Positions 11,163-23,305 of a DNA stretch of 64,000 nt are shown one piece after another (positions within the stretch are counted from its first letter, which is position 1; each line of letters opens with the position of its first letter). Origin of the DNA: Fremontodendron californicum (taxonomy: Eukaryota > Streptophyta > Magnoliopsida > Malvales > Malvaceae); NCBI GenBank assembly GCA_030761205.1, contig JAULJL010000017.1, positions 3,544,001 to 3,608,000 of the forward strand, given 5' to 3'. The position numbers were made by a program, and so were the translations under genes. The notes beneath the pieces were generated by a model. It searched no databases, was not told the origin of the DNA, and saw only the letters and a list, made by a program, of their open reading frames with translations.

Positions 11163-11694
11163 TTAGAAGGTTTTAGGATCGTCATTATATAGTTCATAAG
11201 CTAAATAATTTTTTTTACACTAGCACTATAAACATTCTATGGTAAGTTGCAAAATACGATAGATAATTGTGTTGTAATAATATTTGCTATAATAAACAGT
11301 ACGCACCACCCACTCATGCTGCAAAAGGATCATTTAAACAAAACCTAAAGTGGTAGGTGATGCAACTAATAATATTGTAATAAGTATTTGTATTAATATA
11401 TGGAAAATATTCATATGTTTTTTTTTTTAATTGTACAATCAAATTAGATTAACTCTTTTTGTTGAAATATCTTATAAATTTTATTATTGAAATATAAAAC
11501 AATTTGTATTTAATAACATGACAAAAGGGCTCGGCTACAATACTGGTGTCAAGTTGCATTTATGCATGAAATCTACTATTATAATTTCGAGTCTTTAGAA
11601 ATTCAAACAACTTTTTTCAAATAGGTTAAGGGTAATTTGATTCTATTATAAAAAAGTTAATTGTGTACTTTTTTAAGATTTTTAGATGTTTATT
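10627..11694. other. AT-rich repeat fragments and a compound microsatellite
   Basis: The segment 10700-10950 has GC-richer patches (GTCGGGCTGCGGATC, GGCGGTTCGGTCTGG) around an AT-rich core, resembling decayed hAT MITEs of the kind seen intact at 36946. A (TA)n(GA)n microsatellite lies at 11126-11162. No gene is seen. Confidence 0.5.
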
Positions 11695-11701
11695 TTTTTT
11701 A

Positions 11702-12475
11702 TTTTTAAATGATGTATTTGATGGGGTTGATCTATATATTGATTCATAGGTCGATTTAAAATCCGTACCTGATCCGTTCGGAAAAAAATTAAAAAGTAAA
11801 TTTTTTATTAGTTTTTAATTTATTTTTAAATGATCTCTTTAAAGTGGTTGGTCTGTACATTGACTCGCAAGTCGATTTAAGATCCGTACTCCACTCATAC
11901 GAAAAAAAAGTTAAACATTTATTATTATTATTTTAATTTTAAATGATATATTTAAAGGGGTTGGTTCGTGGATTGACTCGCGGGTCGATTTAAGATCCGT
12001 AGTCTACCAGCTCGGAATTTTTTAAATTTTCTAATTATTTTTTATTATTTTTAAATGATGTATTTAAAAAGATTGATCCACACGTTCACTCGCGAGTCGA
12101 TTTAGGATCCGTACCCGATCATCTTGAAAAAAAAATTAAAAAAGAAATTTTATTTTATTTTAATTGACTCACAGGTTGATTTAGGATTCATACTCGACTT
12201 GTTCAGAAAAATTAAAAAAAATAATTTTATTAATTATTTTTGTTCTAAATTTTAAATGATGTATTTAAAAGAGTCAGTTTTCACATTGATTTGCGGGTCG
12301 ATTTAGGATCCGTAATCTGACTTGCTCAAAAAAAAGTTAAAAAATAAATTTATTTTATTTTATTAATTTTAATTTTAATTTTAATTTTAAATGATATATT
12401 TAAAGGGATTGGTCCGCACGTTAACTCGCGGATCGATTTAGGATCCATATCAGATCCACTTGGGAGAAAATTGAT
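11702..12475. repeat. Seven-copy ~115-130 bp tandem array
   Basis: A diverged unit repeats with cores near 11748, 11869, 11984, 12097, 12177, 12297 and 12433. The conserved core is GACTCGCGGGTCGATTTAGGATCCGTA, followed by a CTCGG-like motif and an A-rich run, and preceded by TTTAAATGATGTATTTAAA. The fifth copy lacks the leading part. The GC-rich cores stand out from the very AT-rich spacers. Confidence 0.8.
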
Positions 12476-12479
12476 CTTA

Positions 12480-15400
12480 CGAAAAAATAAAATACAAACC
12501 ATAATTTTATTTTTTATTTTTTATCTCCTATAAATAAAAATATACAATATATAATAAAATTTAAACATTTTAAAAAATATATGTATAAATAATATTTAAA
12601 AATGTATTTATATTACGTAATTTAGTAATGAACAATTATCATAAATTTAATTTTTATAATTAATAAAATATTACTATATTAATATTATTACAATTTAAAA
12701 ATATAAAATTTAAATAAATAAATAAATAATTATAATTTATAATTAATTAAAAAATTTATAAAAGAAATTAAAAATACTATGACAAAGCGGAAATTTTATT
12801 CTAATCTATTATAATGACGATTGTTAAATGCATCACATCAAAAAACATAAAATAATATAAAAAAGTACATATGCATCACATCAATATTACTCGAGATAAA
12901 GCAATTGCAGTGATCCATGTGCATAATATAGCACATGCATTAATGTCATTTTCATGTTAAAAAATACTATACATATATCTGTAAAATAAAAATAAAAAAA
13001 AGCAAGGATCAAACATAAACTTAATTGCTAATAAAAAGAGCTAGGTTTAGAGGTGTTCATGTATCCGATTGAGTCGGATTGCAGTTTGAGAATTTATTTT
13101 TTTTGTCTAGGCCTGTTTTGGATTGAAGTCAGATCGATTCGTAAGTCCATTTCATTATTTATAAATTATTAAAAATTTATTTTTATATTAATATTTATAT
13201 ATATTAAATTTAAATAAGAAAATATTTTATAGTTATTGAATTTTAATCTAACCGACTTGAATTGAAAATGTTTTCACTCAATCTCGAACTTATAAGATTA
13301 AAAAGATTATCCGATCTTTGAATCGATCTTATTAAATTCATTTTGAATGATAAAAGGCTTGTGCTTGGGATTAGTCATATTTAAAATGCATAGCGTGATG
13401 GTAGCTTAAACCTATAACATAGCTAGCTTGGCCTAGTTTGGTAGTTCATTAAAAAAATCAGATTTTATGGAGGGAAATTGTCAATCCAAAAGCTAATAAA
13501 CAATGGGATTTGATGTCGCTTGATGATGCGTTTGAAAACATTAAATTTTTTTACTCTTAATCTACCCTTATTTTCAAATCACTATTTAATTAATTCATCT
13601 AAAAAAAAAAATTACATACTTAAATTTTTTAAAACTCGTAACTTCAAAAAATTTATCCAATATTCCATGAATATATATCAAAGTTAATCAAAGAAATGAC
13701 GTGTAAAAAAATTGAAGTACGTGGAAAGTACCAATTTACTTGGATTAGTCTCTTTGATTTTATTTTAATCTTCAAAAAGTAAGATGGCAATAACGGGTGT
13801 GAAACTAGTAATTTATTCTCTTCATTGTTATTGTACAAGGGCGACATAACTCATAAGATTTCATGCATATTTTAATTGTGTCGATCGATGAATGTTGTCC
13901 ATTATCATACATCACATCCTTTTTATCAAGTTGGCTAAGGGGGCAGCTGCCATTGCTAAAGCTCTAATTATTTCTCCCTTAGTACAGTATCAAGATAAAC
14001 ACCAACGACGACCACAAATTTGTCACATTTGGGAATTGTGGGTACAACAGAAATATTGCAGTGCTATTCAAGGAAATTATTTAAAAAAATTATATATTCT
14101 GAATAACGATTAGCATTAACAATAACGTGCTCATGATTTAAAATTATTAATTTCGCAAAATCTAAGCTAGATTTAGTTGGAATTAATATTGAAACATTGT
14201 ATTAATTCCTTGCATCCAATTTGAAGAAAAATACCCATAGACATAGAGTAATAACTATCGTTCATGCGTGTCATATAATTTAATATTAGGTATTTGTCTG
14301 ATTTGGACTGAAAGAGATCAATCATAATGAGGAAGCTGCTTCGAAACTTCTTCGAAATGGATTTTCCATTTTCCCAACCGATAAATTTTAAAAAGATTCT
14401 CCATTATTAAATATTTATATACTTCTTTTTTATTCATGATCACAGCTTGACGGGTCCTTCCCCAGCCATTGATAATACCTTTCTTTTTGTCTTTTATGTT
14501 CTTTCATTTATAAGATAAAGGAAATTAATGGAGTTTGGCGCTGAAATAAAAAGGGATTTTTACTGTTTTCAGAAGGCTGATAATGTCACTCACAACCCTA
14601 CCAACATCTTAAAAAAGATACAAACAATTTCAGAAATGATTGTGTGTGTTTTTTTATTATTTTTCGAATGAATTATTATGGACAATGTTCAATACTAATT
14701 TGATGATATATCCATCGATCAATCAAATTATTATTGGACAACAAAACAGCAAAAATTAATATCTCTAAAGTTTTGCTTTACCGACAGGAGCTGGTACAAA
14801 AAACATTTGGCGTTAAGCTTGTTGATTTGATTCAACAACTAGACATTTTTGAACGAGTCAGTAATTTTACGTCCAAGAAGATGAGACATTTCTCAGGAGA
14901 ATATTAATTATTACCTTCCTTTCCTCTTTCGATATGTAAATCCAAAATTTCATAATCAGCTTAATTAGGATTAGGACAACATGTATTATTGCTCTCATTG
15001 CCACATCTCATCATATATCATTTCATAAACATTTGTAATTAATAAAAAATTATTAACCACAAAATAGACCATGAAGCTGCGACTATTTATACCTTTGATG
15101 CATGCTCATAATAATCAATATAATTATATATATTCAATTGGCATTTGCAAATTGAGTTGATGCTTTAAATTAAGATGTCAACTTTTGCATTTGAGCAATT
15201 GTTTGCATCTAATAAATGAGACATCCTCCTATGATGTTGTTACCTTCAATTTTTTACATCGGCTATTTCTTTTACTAAATGTAACACCAATTTTAATACT
15301 AAAAACTAGGTTTTTATATAAATAAATAAATAAAAAGGACAGTAAAATTTGTACCTAACCGCAATTAAACAAGAGTGGTAATATATAGTTACATATTACT

Positions 15401-17492
15401 AAAAATTACTAGAATTTGAAATTATAAATATTATATATTGTATATTCTACAGTTTTTGCTTCAATTATATATCTATGGGAGAGCAAAGAAGGAATAGGAG
15501 CAAACAAATAAAGGAATCTATGTTCATGGATCATGTAGCAGGAAAGAGGACAAGTCCCCTGATCCGGCGCCCATCTTAGTTGGCCTGGTGTACTGTAATA
15601 AAATTGCAATAATTCAATGGAGATAAATATGCATCATTTTAATTGCAATTCATCACTTCGTTTTCTTGAGGCCATCCTTCACGCAATCATTTTGCAATAT
15701 TAAGATATTATTGCAATTTTATTACAGTACACCATTCATCTGTCTTTCTTTCTCTTCAGGTGTATTCGTTGAAGTCACTATCCCCCAGCCTCATTCCAAT
15801 GAACTCCGTTAATTTTTTTAGTTTTTCTAATTTTGAATAATATTAGCTTAATTTTGGTTTTATCTTCTTAATTATTCAATCATTGTTTTTCATATTAATT
15901 CAGGTAAAGTTGCTTTTGCCAATGCAAATATTTTACGGTTAGAACTTAGAATATCTAATGGGTGGTGAAGAATTAGGGTTTTGATAATCATGCAACCATA
16001 TTTGTCTAATGTTTTATTTAATTGAAATAATAACATATTTTTCAAAAAGGTCTAATTTGTCAAATTCATCATGTTTATCGAGGGAAGCTAACTTTTGTGA
16101 GGATTAGATGACTTCTTGTACGTGTCAATGACCTCTAGGCTTTTATAAAATTATGATTCTCTCTTATATTGCACAAACTCTGATGTTTAATGATATCATT
16201 GGTGTTTGTTTTTCCGGATTAACTAGTTAATAGATTAATCTACTCCTTTGAAAAGAAAAGAAAACACTAGCATATTTTTCGCATGGACCACGATAATCGA
16301 TCGATATAGTGTTTTAAATTAAAACACTAGAATATATATATATATATGCTCATAAAATGTCCGATTGCAACATATAAGCAATAAGCTGATCTCTCATTAG
16401 TCGACTTAATTTAATCCTAATAAAGAATTAAAGATACCTCCCACTTTTGTTGGTGTAAGAAACTTTAATTTCCTTATTTAATTTGATTGTTGCCTTTCTT
16501 TTTATTTCAAAGAATCCGTAATAATAAGAAATAATACAATATAATAGTTCAATTTGTTTGGAGTCAAAAGTTTATCCTCCCAACACTTTTTTACGTGACA
16601 TGTTGAAAGTGGAAAACCAGAGGGGCCATGCAAATTAATTAATTAAATCAGGTGCTTTGATAGCTTAATTAAATTGATAATACTAATTAATTTTAACTAG
16701 TTTTCTTAAAATTAAAAGAATAACCACCTTTATTTTTCTTTCTTTTTTCTGCAAACCAATCATAAGTCAATATTCATTGTTTAATTAATTCATAATTAAA
16801 TTAAAAATTTATTGGTGTTTGCCAACTTTAGAAATTAATCTTATTTGTTTTGGTTCTTTGAGAGCTTAAAAATTTATGTTGAAAGTGGAAAAATCTTGGA
16901 CTGTCTTAGATTCATAATTTTATTTAATTTTAATAGTTTCTTTTTTGAATGAAATAAAAATAAACATAAACATAAATATTGGAGTTGGAGTTGGAGTTGG
17001 AGCAGCTGTTTGGTTATTAAGAACTGACCCATGTCGGGGAACAGAACAATGAAGAGAGAAAAGCATGATTGAGAGTTTTATGCAATTTGCAGCTCAATGA
17101 TTTTTGCAGCTTCACCATGTGCTTTGTCTGAAAGGAAAATATTCTCAAATCTCTGTCTCCATTTTTGTGACCAGGTCCTGGTGTTAATTAAGAACTCTTT
17201 TTTTTGTTTTTTTTTTTCCCATTTTTAACCTAGCTGTCAATATTTGCATCCACAAGTGAAAGGGTCCAATTAGAGCCCCCACAACAGATTCAAAAAGATA
17301 TCTTGAATGTTTAAAGTACGTTTCTGTAATCTTGAATGATTTTGTCTTTATAAAGTGGTGATAATGAAATTAGACCGATTAAATTGGAACATTTTTTAAA
17401 CACAAAAATATAATACGGATTTTTTCTCTTATTGTTAATTAATTTTAAGTAGATTTATTTACGGTTCGAGTTACACGTTTGGTCTAAATTGG
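12480..17492. other. Gene-free AT-rich stretch
   Basis: No coding region is recognised. At 13048-13330 a block opening with TAGAGGTGTTCATG resembles one end of a hAT-like element, but no matching right end is seen. A perfect 26-bp inverted repeat lies at 15587-15733. A 73-codon frame at 13892-14113 has no known motif. Many short homopolymer and (TA)n runs are present. Confidence 0.55.
15587..15733. repeat. Perfect 26-bp inverted repeat with 95-bp loop
   Basis: GGTGTACTGTAATAAAATTG plus CAATAA (15587-15612) is exactly the reverse complement of 15708-15733. The spacer of 95 bases shows no further pairing next to the stem. It may be a small MITE without a clear target-site duplication, or a chance-surviving fold-back. 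No known miRNA sequence was recognised in the arms. Confidence 0.8.
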
Positions 17493-18001
17493 TAGAAGTG
17501 TTCATGGTCAGGTCAGGCCGGGTCAAGGCTCGAAAATTTTTCAACATCCTTGCCCAGGCCTAGCCCTGGGTGGACTTGTGAGCACTTTTCATCTCATTTA
17601 AAATAAAATAAAAAAAAATATTAATATTTTTATAATTAAAATTAAATAAAATAGTATTATTTTAATACATAAACACTGTTTCGGGCCGACCAAAATCAAG
17701 AAATGCCTGCCCAGGCCCAATTCAATACAGGCCGAGCCGGCAGACTGCCGGCCCTTGAGCAGGTCTATAAATTGGCTCAAGTTTAGAATAAATTTTTTAA
17801 AATATGAACCGGTCTGATTTCGTTCGAATTACTAATTAATCAATATAAAATATTTTAAATTAAAATATATATATATATTAATATATATTTTAAATAGTAA
17901 AACGAATTTTCAAATCAAATTAGGCCAAGTCATGTCTGGACAAACAAATATTTTTACTATTTGAATCTGGTCCAACTCGATTCTATCTATGGACACTTCT
18001 A
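17493..18001. mobile_element. hAT-like non-autonomous element
   Basis: The left end TAGAAGTGTTCATGG and the right end ATGGACACTTCTA are inverted (11 of 13 terminal bases visibly match). GC-rich subterminal segments (GGTCAGGTCAGGCCGGGTC; CAGGCCGAGCCGG) surround an AT-rich core, the same architecture as the hAT element at 36946. The 8-bp flanks TAAATTGG and ATTTTAAG do not match, so the duplication is lost or the ends are slightly off. No transposase is encoded. Confidence 0.5.
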
Positions 18002-18035
18002 ATTTTAAGAGAGACGTTGATTCAAAAGTTGAATA

Positions 18036-18699
18036 TGTTGATTTTTGACTCTCGGTACCAATTGTAGTTTTGTGCTACAGTATCGATTTGCTACAGTAAC
18101 TTTCTCGAGACGCTACAGTAACTTTATCTCGGGAAGCTACAGTAACTTCCGAAAAACAACTCTTTTATTAATATGAGAAAAGACCAAATACAATTGGTGA
18201 CAACATCACCTTACAATAAGAATAACCTTACACAAACTCTCTCACATTACTATTCACTCACTATTCATTCATACACCTAACACCACTCACGTGCTCACTT
18301 TCTTCTTCAATTACTCTTCCAAATTCTGCATATTTTTCTCATCATGCTCTGCCTCTCAATACTCTTTTCTTTCACAACACTCACATCTTTTCTTTTTCTT
18401 TTCTACTTCATCTACACGTTTTCTTCCCTTCACCTCCGCACATCACACACAACACTTATCTCTATTTATAACCATACTAAACCGACATAACAATTTCTAG
18501 TTTGTTCTTACAATATTCCAAATTTCCAATATGTCAGCTATGCAGTAATGTTTGACTACCATTTCTAAATAGAATTCTAAAGAGAGAATATTGAAGAACA
18601 ACCTAGAGATAGAGAACTCTAGAGAATGATTAAGGAAAATTCAAGATAGGAGACTAAAGAGAAATCTAGAGAAGACTAGAGTAGTCGGTGATTTCAACA
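18036..18699. mobile_element. Solo LTR (664 bp) with target-site duplication
   Basis: Starts TGTTGATTTTT and ends GATTTCAACA, so TGTTGA/TCAACA are inverted, and it is flanked by a perfect 5-bp direct repeat GAATA (18031-18035 and 18700-18704). A TATA-like CTCTATTTATAACC lies near 18461 and a pyrimidine-rich leader precedes it. No internal retrotransposon sequence follows, so this is what unequal LTR recombination leaves behind. The superfamily is not determined. Copies of GCTACAGTAACTT lie at 18078-18155. Confidence 0.78.
18068..18152 (+). repeat. Spaced GCTACAGTA(ACTT) motif in the solo LTR
   Basis: GCTACAGTA occurs four times (near 18073, 18088, 18111 and 18137), three times extended to GCTACAGTAACTT, at spacings of about 15-26 bases. 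Its position in the U3 part suggests a promoter repeat; this is inference. Confidence 0.7.
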
Positions 18700-18704
18700 G
18701 AATA

Positions 18705-19307
18705 TGATACCAGAATTTTTTTTAAGGAAATGAAAATTTACATTCTATTTTTTGAGACAAGAAGAAATCATGTATAATTACTGAACTAAAATACTTGGGG
18801 TGTTAATATTATTCTATCCTTAATAGGGTATCAAAATTTTAACAGCTATATAAATCTTATAAATGTTGCAATTCCATGTTAACCAGAATGATGAGTGGAC
18901 AAGTGAAAACTTTAATCCTTAATTAATTAATCTAGAAAATTAGGAACATGTTCTTTATCCTTTCAACTTCAAAATGTATTAAATTTGGTATTCTTGTGAA
19001 TGATGGTTTATTGTTTAGAGTCGGAAAATGAACAGAGTTAATCACACTAGAATGATTAAAATATTCAGTTATTTATAAATAATTAAAAGGTTGCATTTTC
19101 AACATTGATCATGATGTTGCTTTAAATGCCACAAACATTGCTTTTGCTTAAATTTTATATTAATGCCAAATGGATTCCATCCATATAAAGTAAATATATT
19201 TCACTTGTGTGTGAAAATAACCCAACCGGCCTATTTTAATTTAATTTAATCCTGGGGTTATTCTTCTTTTGAGTAAAGTCAAAAATATATAATTCTCTCT
19301 AATCATC

Positions 19308-19351
<44 letters not shown>

Positions 19352-19432
19352 ATTGGGTAACTTATATATTAATCATGAACAATTCTACTTTCATATCTCA
19401 AGATTCATTTCCCCGTTAAAACTCTACAACAC

Positions 19433-19477
<45 letters not shown>

Positions 19478-19853
19478 ATTATTAAATAAAAATGTATTTG
19501 CAAATATATATATGTAAATAATTTTGAATAAAAGAATTGTTCTTTCCAAGGCAAATTAATATGATTAATAATTCATAAGTAGGTGTAGCTTCCATTGAGC
19601 TTTTTACTCTTATAATGCAAGTCTAGTAATAAAGGATTAAATATACACATATTTACATCCTGTTTAATGCAGATTTTAATTAAAAGGTTCAATATATTTA
19701 TTTATTAATTTATCATAGAATTATTTATGAATTTTGATATTAAAAGAGATTGAGCTTTTTAAATGGTTAGATGAATCAAGTCTGGATCAATTAAAAGGAT
19801 GACTTGCAATTCACGAAAGGTTTATTATGCTTATTAAAGAAAGAAAGAAAGAA

Positions 19854-19889
<36 letters not shown>

Positions 19890-19952
19890 TGCATTTAATT
19901 AATTTTCTGAAGTAATTAGCACCAAAAAAAAACTCTTTCTATGTTTGCAAAA
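18705..19952. other. Intergenic, microsatellites
   Basis: AT-rich DNA with (TA)n at 19311-19349 and 19439-19473, and a GAAA/TA compound repeat near 19838-19888. No gene seen. Confidence 0.6.
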
Positions 19953-20132
19953 GGTTTGTATTGGATGCACTGACAGTGTATAAATTTATATATTGTCAGT
20001 AAATCAGATGATTTCACATCATTAAAAAAATTTAAAATTAAATATATATTTTTTATTTTTAATGAATTAACATTATCTGGTTCATTGACATTATGTAAAT
20101 TTATACACTGTGATTGTATTAAATATAAATCC
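19953..20132. mobile_element. 180-bp MITE, copy 2
   Basis: Termini GGTTTGTATTGGAT and, on the other strand, GGATTTATATTTAATA pair imperfectly and continue inward through ACTGACAGTGTATAAATTTATA-type and TCAGATGAT-type blocks. Same length and layout as 10447-10626. Non-coding. Confidence 0.7.
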
Positions 20133-20500
20133 ATTTATAAAAGACTAGAATATATGTGTATGATAAATTGCATGGTCATAATTAATCACAAAAGATAAGG
20201 TATGCCTATATCTATGCCTAGGCTATATTATGACTTTTAATTATTATAACAAATAAATAAAATGTAAAGAATGGTTTTAATTTAAGAGAAGTTATTACCA
20301 CTAATTGCTTTTGCTCATGCGTTGGACCATCCAATTAGATTGACACTTTCATTTTTAAATTTAATGATAATTCCTAAACCATAAAATAATTATTCAATCA
20401 AAATAGTGGATTGACAAATATTAGTTGTTAATTTTATATTAGTTGAAACCTCATAAGTCATTATCCCTTCACCAATTTGCATTTTCAGTTGCTGCTGGAC

Positions 20501-20535
<35 letters not shown>

Positions 20536-23118
20536 TTAATAAAAATAAAATTATATATACTTATGTAATTTAACCAATCCAACTAAAATAAAGTCCCAAC
20601 TGTTGTTGATTGGTGGTGAACTGGTGATAGCCATTTATCCTATTTAATATATATGAACAAAACTTAGTTTTCAAGAAGGCTACATTTTTTTTTATTTTTT
20701 ATTTTATGGAAGGAAGCTAATTTCTTTTGACAAGATTTGATCGGGTTCGCCCGCACCGCAGCAACTATAAAAAAGTTTGTAGCCCTTTTATCCCATATAA
20801 GATAAAGAAGGCCCTAAATAGAACCATTGCAAACACTTCCTTTGAAATTATTGGCCCAATTAGATTAAATAGGTTCACTATGTTTTTGGCCCAACATACC
20901 AAAAAAAAAGTCCCAAGCTTAAGGCATTTGATAAAATAATCCAGAAAAAAAAAAAAAAAACTAATTACCTTTGGAGGATTTGCTCTAATTCGCAATGGGG
21001 GCAGAAATAGTGTTATTTCAATAAATAAAAAAGAACATAAAATTTTGATTTATATGTTTCTTTTCTTTCCCAAGAATGAAAAACAAAATCTGCCCAACTC
21101 ATTTTCTGATACTTTTGCTCTAGAAGAAGCTTTAGAAGAGTTACAGATCATGCACAGTAATTTCATGCAAAAATGGTTATAGAAATATCAGAAAAGATCG
21201 AATAAGGCAGATCAAAGAAGATTTTATATATTCTTATCTTTAAATCACGACTTTATTTGTACTAAAAAAAAAAATTATATATGCACGACCTGCAATGGGT
21301 TCCTTTCAAGCTATAATCCAAGTCCACAGAATCGGTCAAGCACACCCAAGGATGTGGGCCTCTGCCTAGAGGTTAGTAATACCTTTGTGCCCATAATTTC
21401 AAAACATTAAAGTAAATCAACTTGAACTAAGCCTAGCCCTAGAGATTACTCAATTAAATAGTTCTTTTATATTCATTTAACGGGCTTAGGGAGCTTAATT
21501 CCTTGATCAAGCCTATCGGGCTAATAAAGAACACTTACAAAGTGGCCCAATTGTTTGCCACGAGAGTTCATTCTTTAGGATACTTCTTTTGGTGACTTTT
21601 TATTTTTATGTGTTTAATGTTATTTTTTATTTATAAACAGTTAAATATTAACATTTTTTATTTGGACACATGATTTAAAGACATTGAAGAAACATAAAAA
21701 AATGCGTAAAAAAAAACAAAGGATATCTATTCGTGTAAGTGTAGCCGTAACAACCCAAAATTGAGCCTTTATCTTTTATTACGAAGAATATGGGACTCCT
21801 TTGCCCAGATGGATTTTTGTTTTCTAGTTTTGACAAAAAGTGGGGAAAAGTTTCATTTTTCTTTCATCATTATGTAAAAATGGAAAATCATCACTATATA
21901 AATGTACATTAGTGCATATGTTTATATTCATAGACTTTAATGTTACCCCCAAAAAAAAAGAGAGTGAGTTAATAGTACATGAATTTTCGGGAAATCCATT
22001 AATCCAGTTAATAATTGTTGGTTTTGAGACCCTTTGGTAAAGGGTCCTGTCTCGAGGTCCAACTAGTTCAGTGACTTGTCTTGTTTAAATGATGTACCTA
22101 ACAGAGCAGCAATCTAAAGTTTTCCCATCAATGGGTGTCTCTTGATAGTGACTTTCCTACAGTTATGAAATTTTCCGAGACCAGAAAATTGGATACCAAC
22201 CGGTCAGTCAGGAATTAAGGATTCGGAAAAATCAAAGTCCAGGGTTGATCCTAGCCCATGCTAATTGAGTTTGCTCATACACTTGCTTGACCAAATTCTG
22301 TTTTCATCTTTGGCCATTTTTAAGCTTATGGTCTCCTTCTTGACTCAGCGTATTAATTAGAACATTAGCTTGGCCCAACTCAACAACTTTAGTACTGCAC
22401 TTGAATGACATTTTTTTTATTTATAAAAGAGATTTTTTAAAGGGTTGCGGATGCTGAAATTTAAATTACAAATTTATTAAATGTCATTTTTTAAAAGTAA
22501 TTACATGAATCAATTGGATAAAACTTTAGATTCAACAATATTTTTTTTCCTACGAAATTTAAGAGTATGCTATCATCTTTTAATGATATATACTTTTACC
22601 AATTAGCTAAACTTTGGGGAAAATTATGATATATAATCCAATGTGAAGGAAATTTCATAATGGGTCATCTCTCAAATCTTTCTCACTGTTAGTTTTTTAG
22701 AAAAACTGTAGTCATGCCAGATCAACCCTCTATATCCTTCCTTGGCTATAAAATCATGTGTATCTAGGAAGAAGAAGAAAAATCTTAAAGCCATAGGGGG
22801 GCACGTCAGTTTATAATAGAAATCTTAATGTAGCAGCTTAATCTGTTAGGAAGTAGTACCATGAAAAAGCCAACCTGAGTTCACATTGCAATGCGAGGGA
22901 TAGACTGTTAGCTGAGGAATGATGCTGCATTAATAGCCTATTATATTATAGGGTCATTAGCTAAACATCCATTTCCTGCTTGATTGAGTTTGAAGAAACA
23001 ATGAACTTAAGTAAACCAATTCGATCAAGACTTCTGGCTTTGCTTTGTATTTTATTAAGAAGCTTGAAATCTTGAGTGGAGTGGATAACTTCTTACCTAA
23101 TCCACTGAATCTGAATAC
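20133..23118. other. Intergenic stretch, no recognised gene
   Basis: Contains (TA)n at 20503-20532 and AT-rich DNA. A small perfect hairpin, GACCCTTT-GGT-AAAGGGTC, lies at about 22028-22046. Short open frames (20727-20939, 21840-22040) have no motifs. Nothing else stands out. Confidence 0.55.
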
Positions 23119-23177
23119 ATCAAAAGTAGAGGTGGCAATTGGGCGGGTTCGGGCGGGTTCGGGTCGGGTTCGGGTTC

Positions 23178-23305
23178 ATTCGGGTTCGGGTCTATCCGGG
23201 TTCGGGCTCATTCGGGTTCGGGTCCATTCGGGTTCGGGCTCATTCGGGTTCGGGCTCATTCGGGTTCGGGCCCATTCGGGTTCGGGCCCATTCGGGTTCG
23301 GGTTC
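23178..23305 (+). repeat. Subterminal 16-bp array, left end of hAT
   Basis: Eight head-to-tail units of ATTCGGGTTCGGGCTC (last bases vary TC/CC/CT), preceded by GGGCGGGTTCGGG copies. Because 16 is not a multiple of 3, long chance open frames with GFG/RVR/SGSG motifs appear here. They are not genes. Confidence 0.93.

Noticed and set aside
13048..13330. Possible complete hAT-like MITE starting TAGAGGTGTTCATG
   Set aside because: No complementary right terminus or 8-bp duplication could be found. At most it is a fragment.
22028..22046. 8-bp perfect hairpin as a terminator or RNA gene
   Set aside because: Such small hairpins arise by chance in long AT-rich plant DNA and there is no transcript context.
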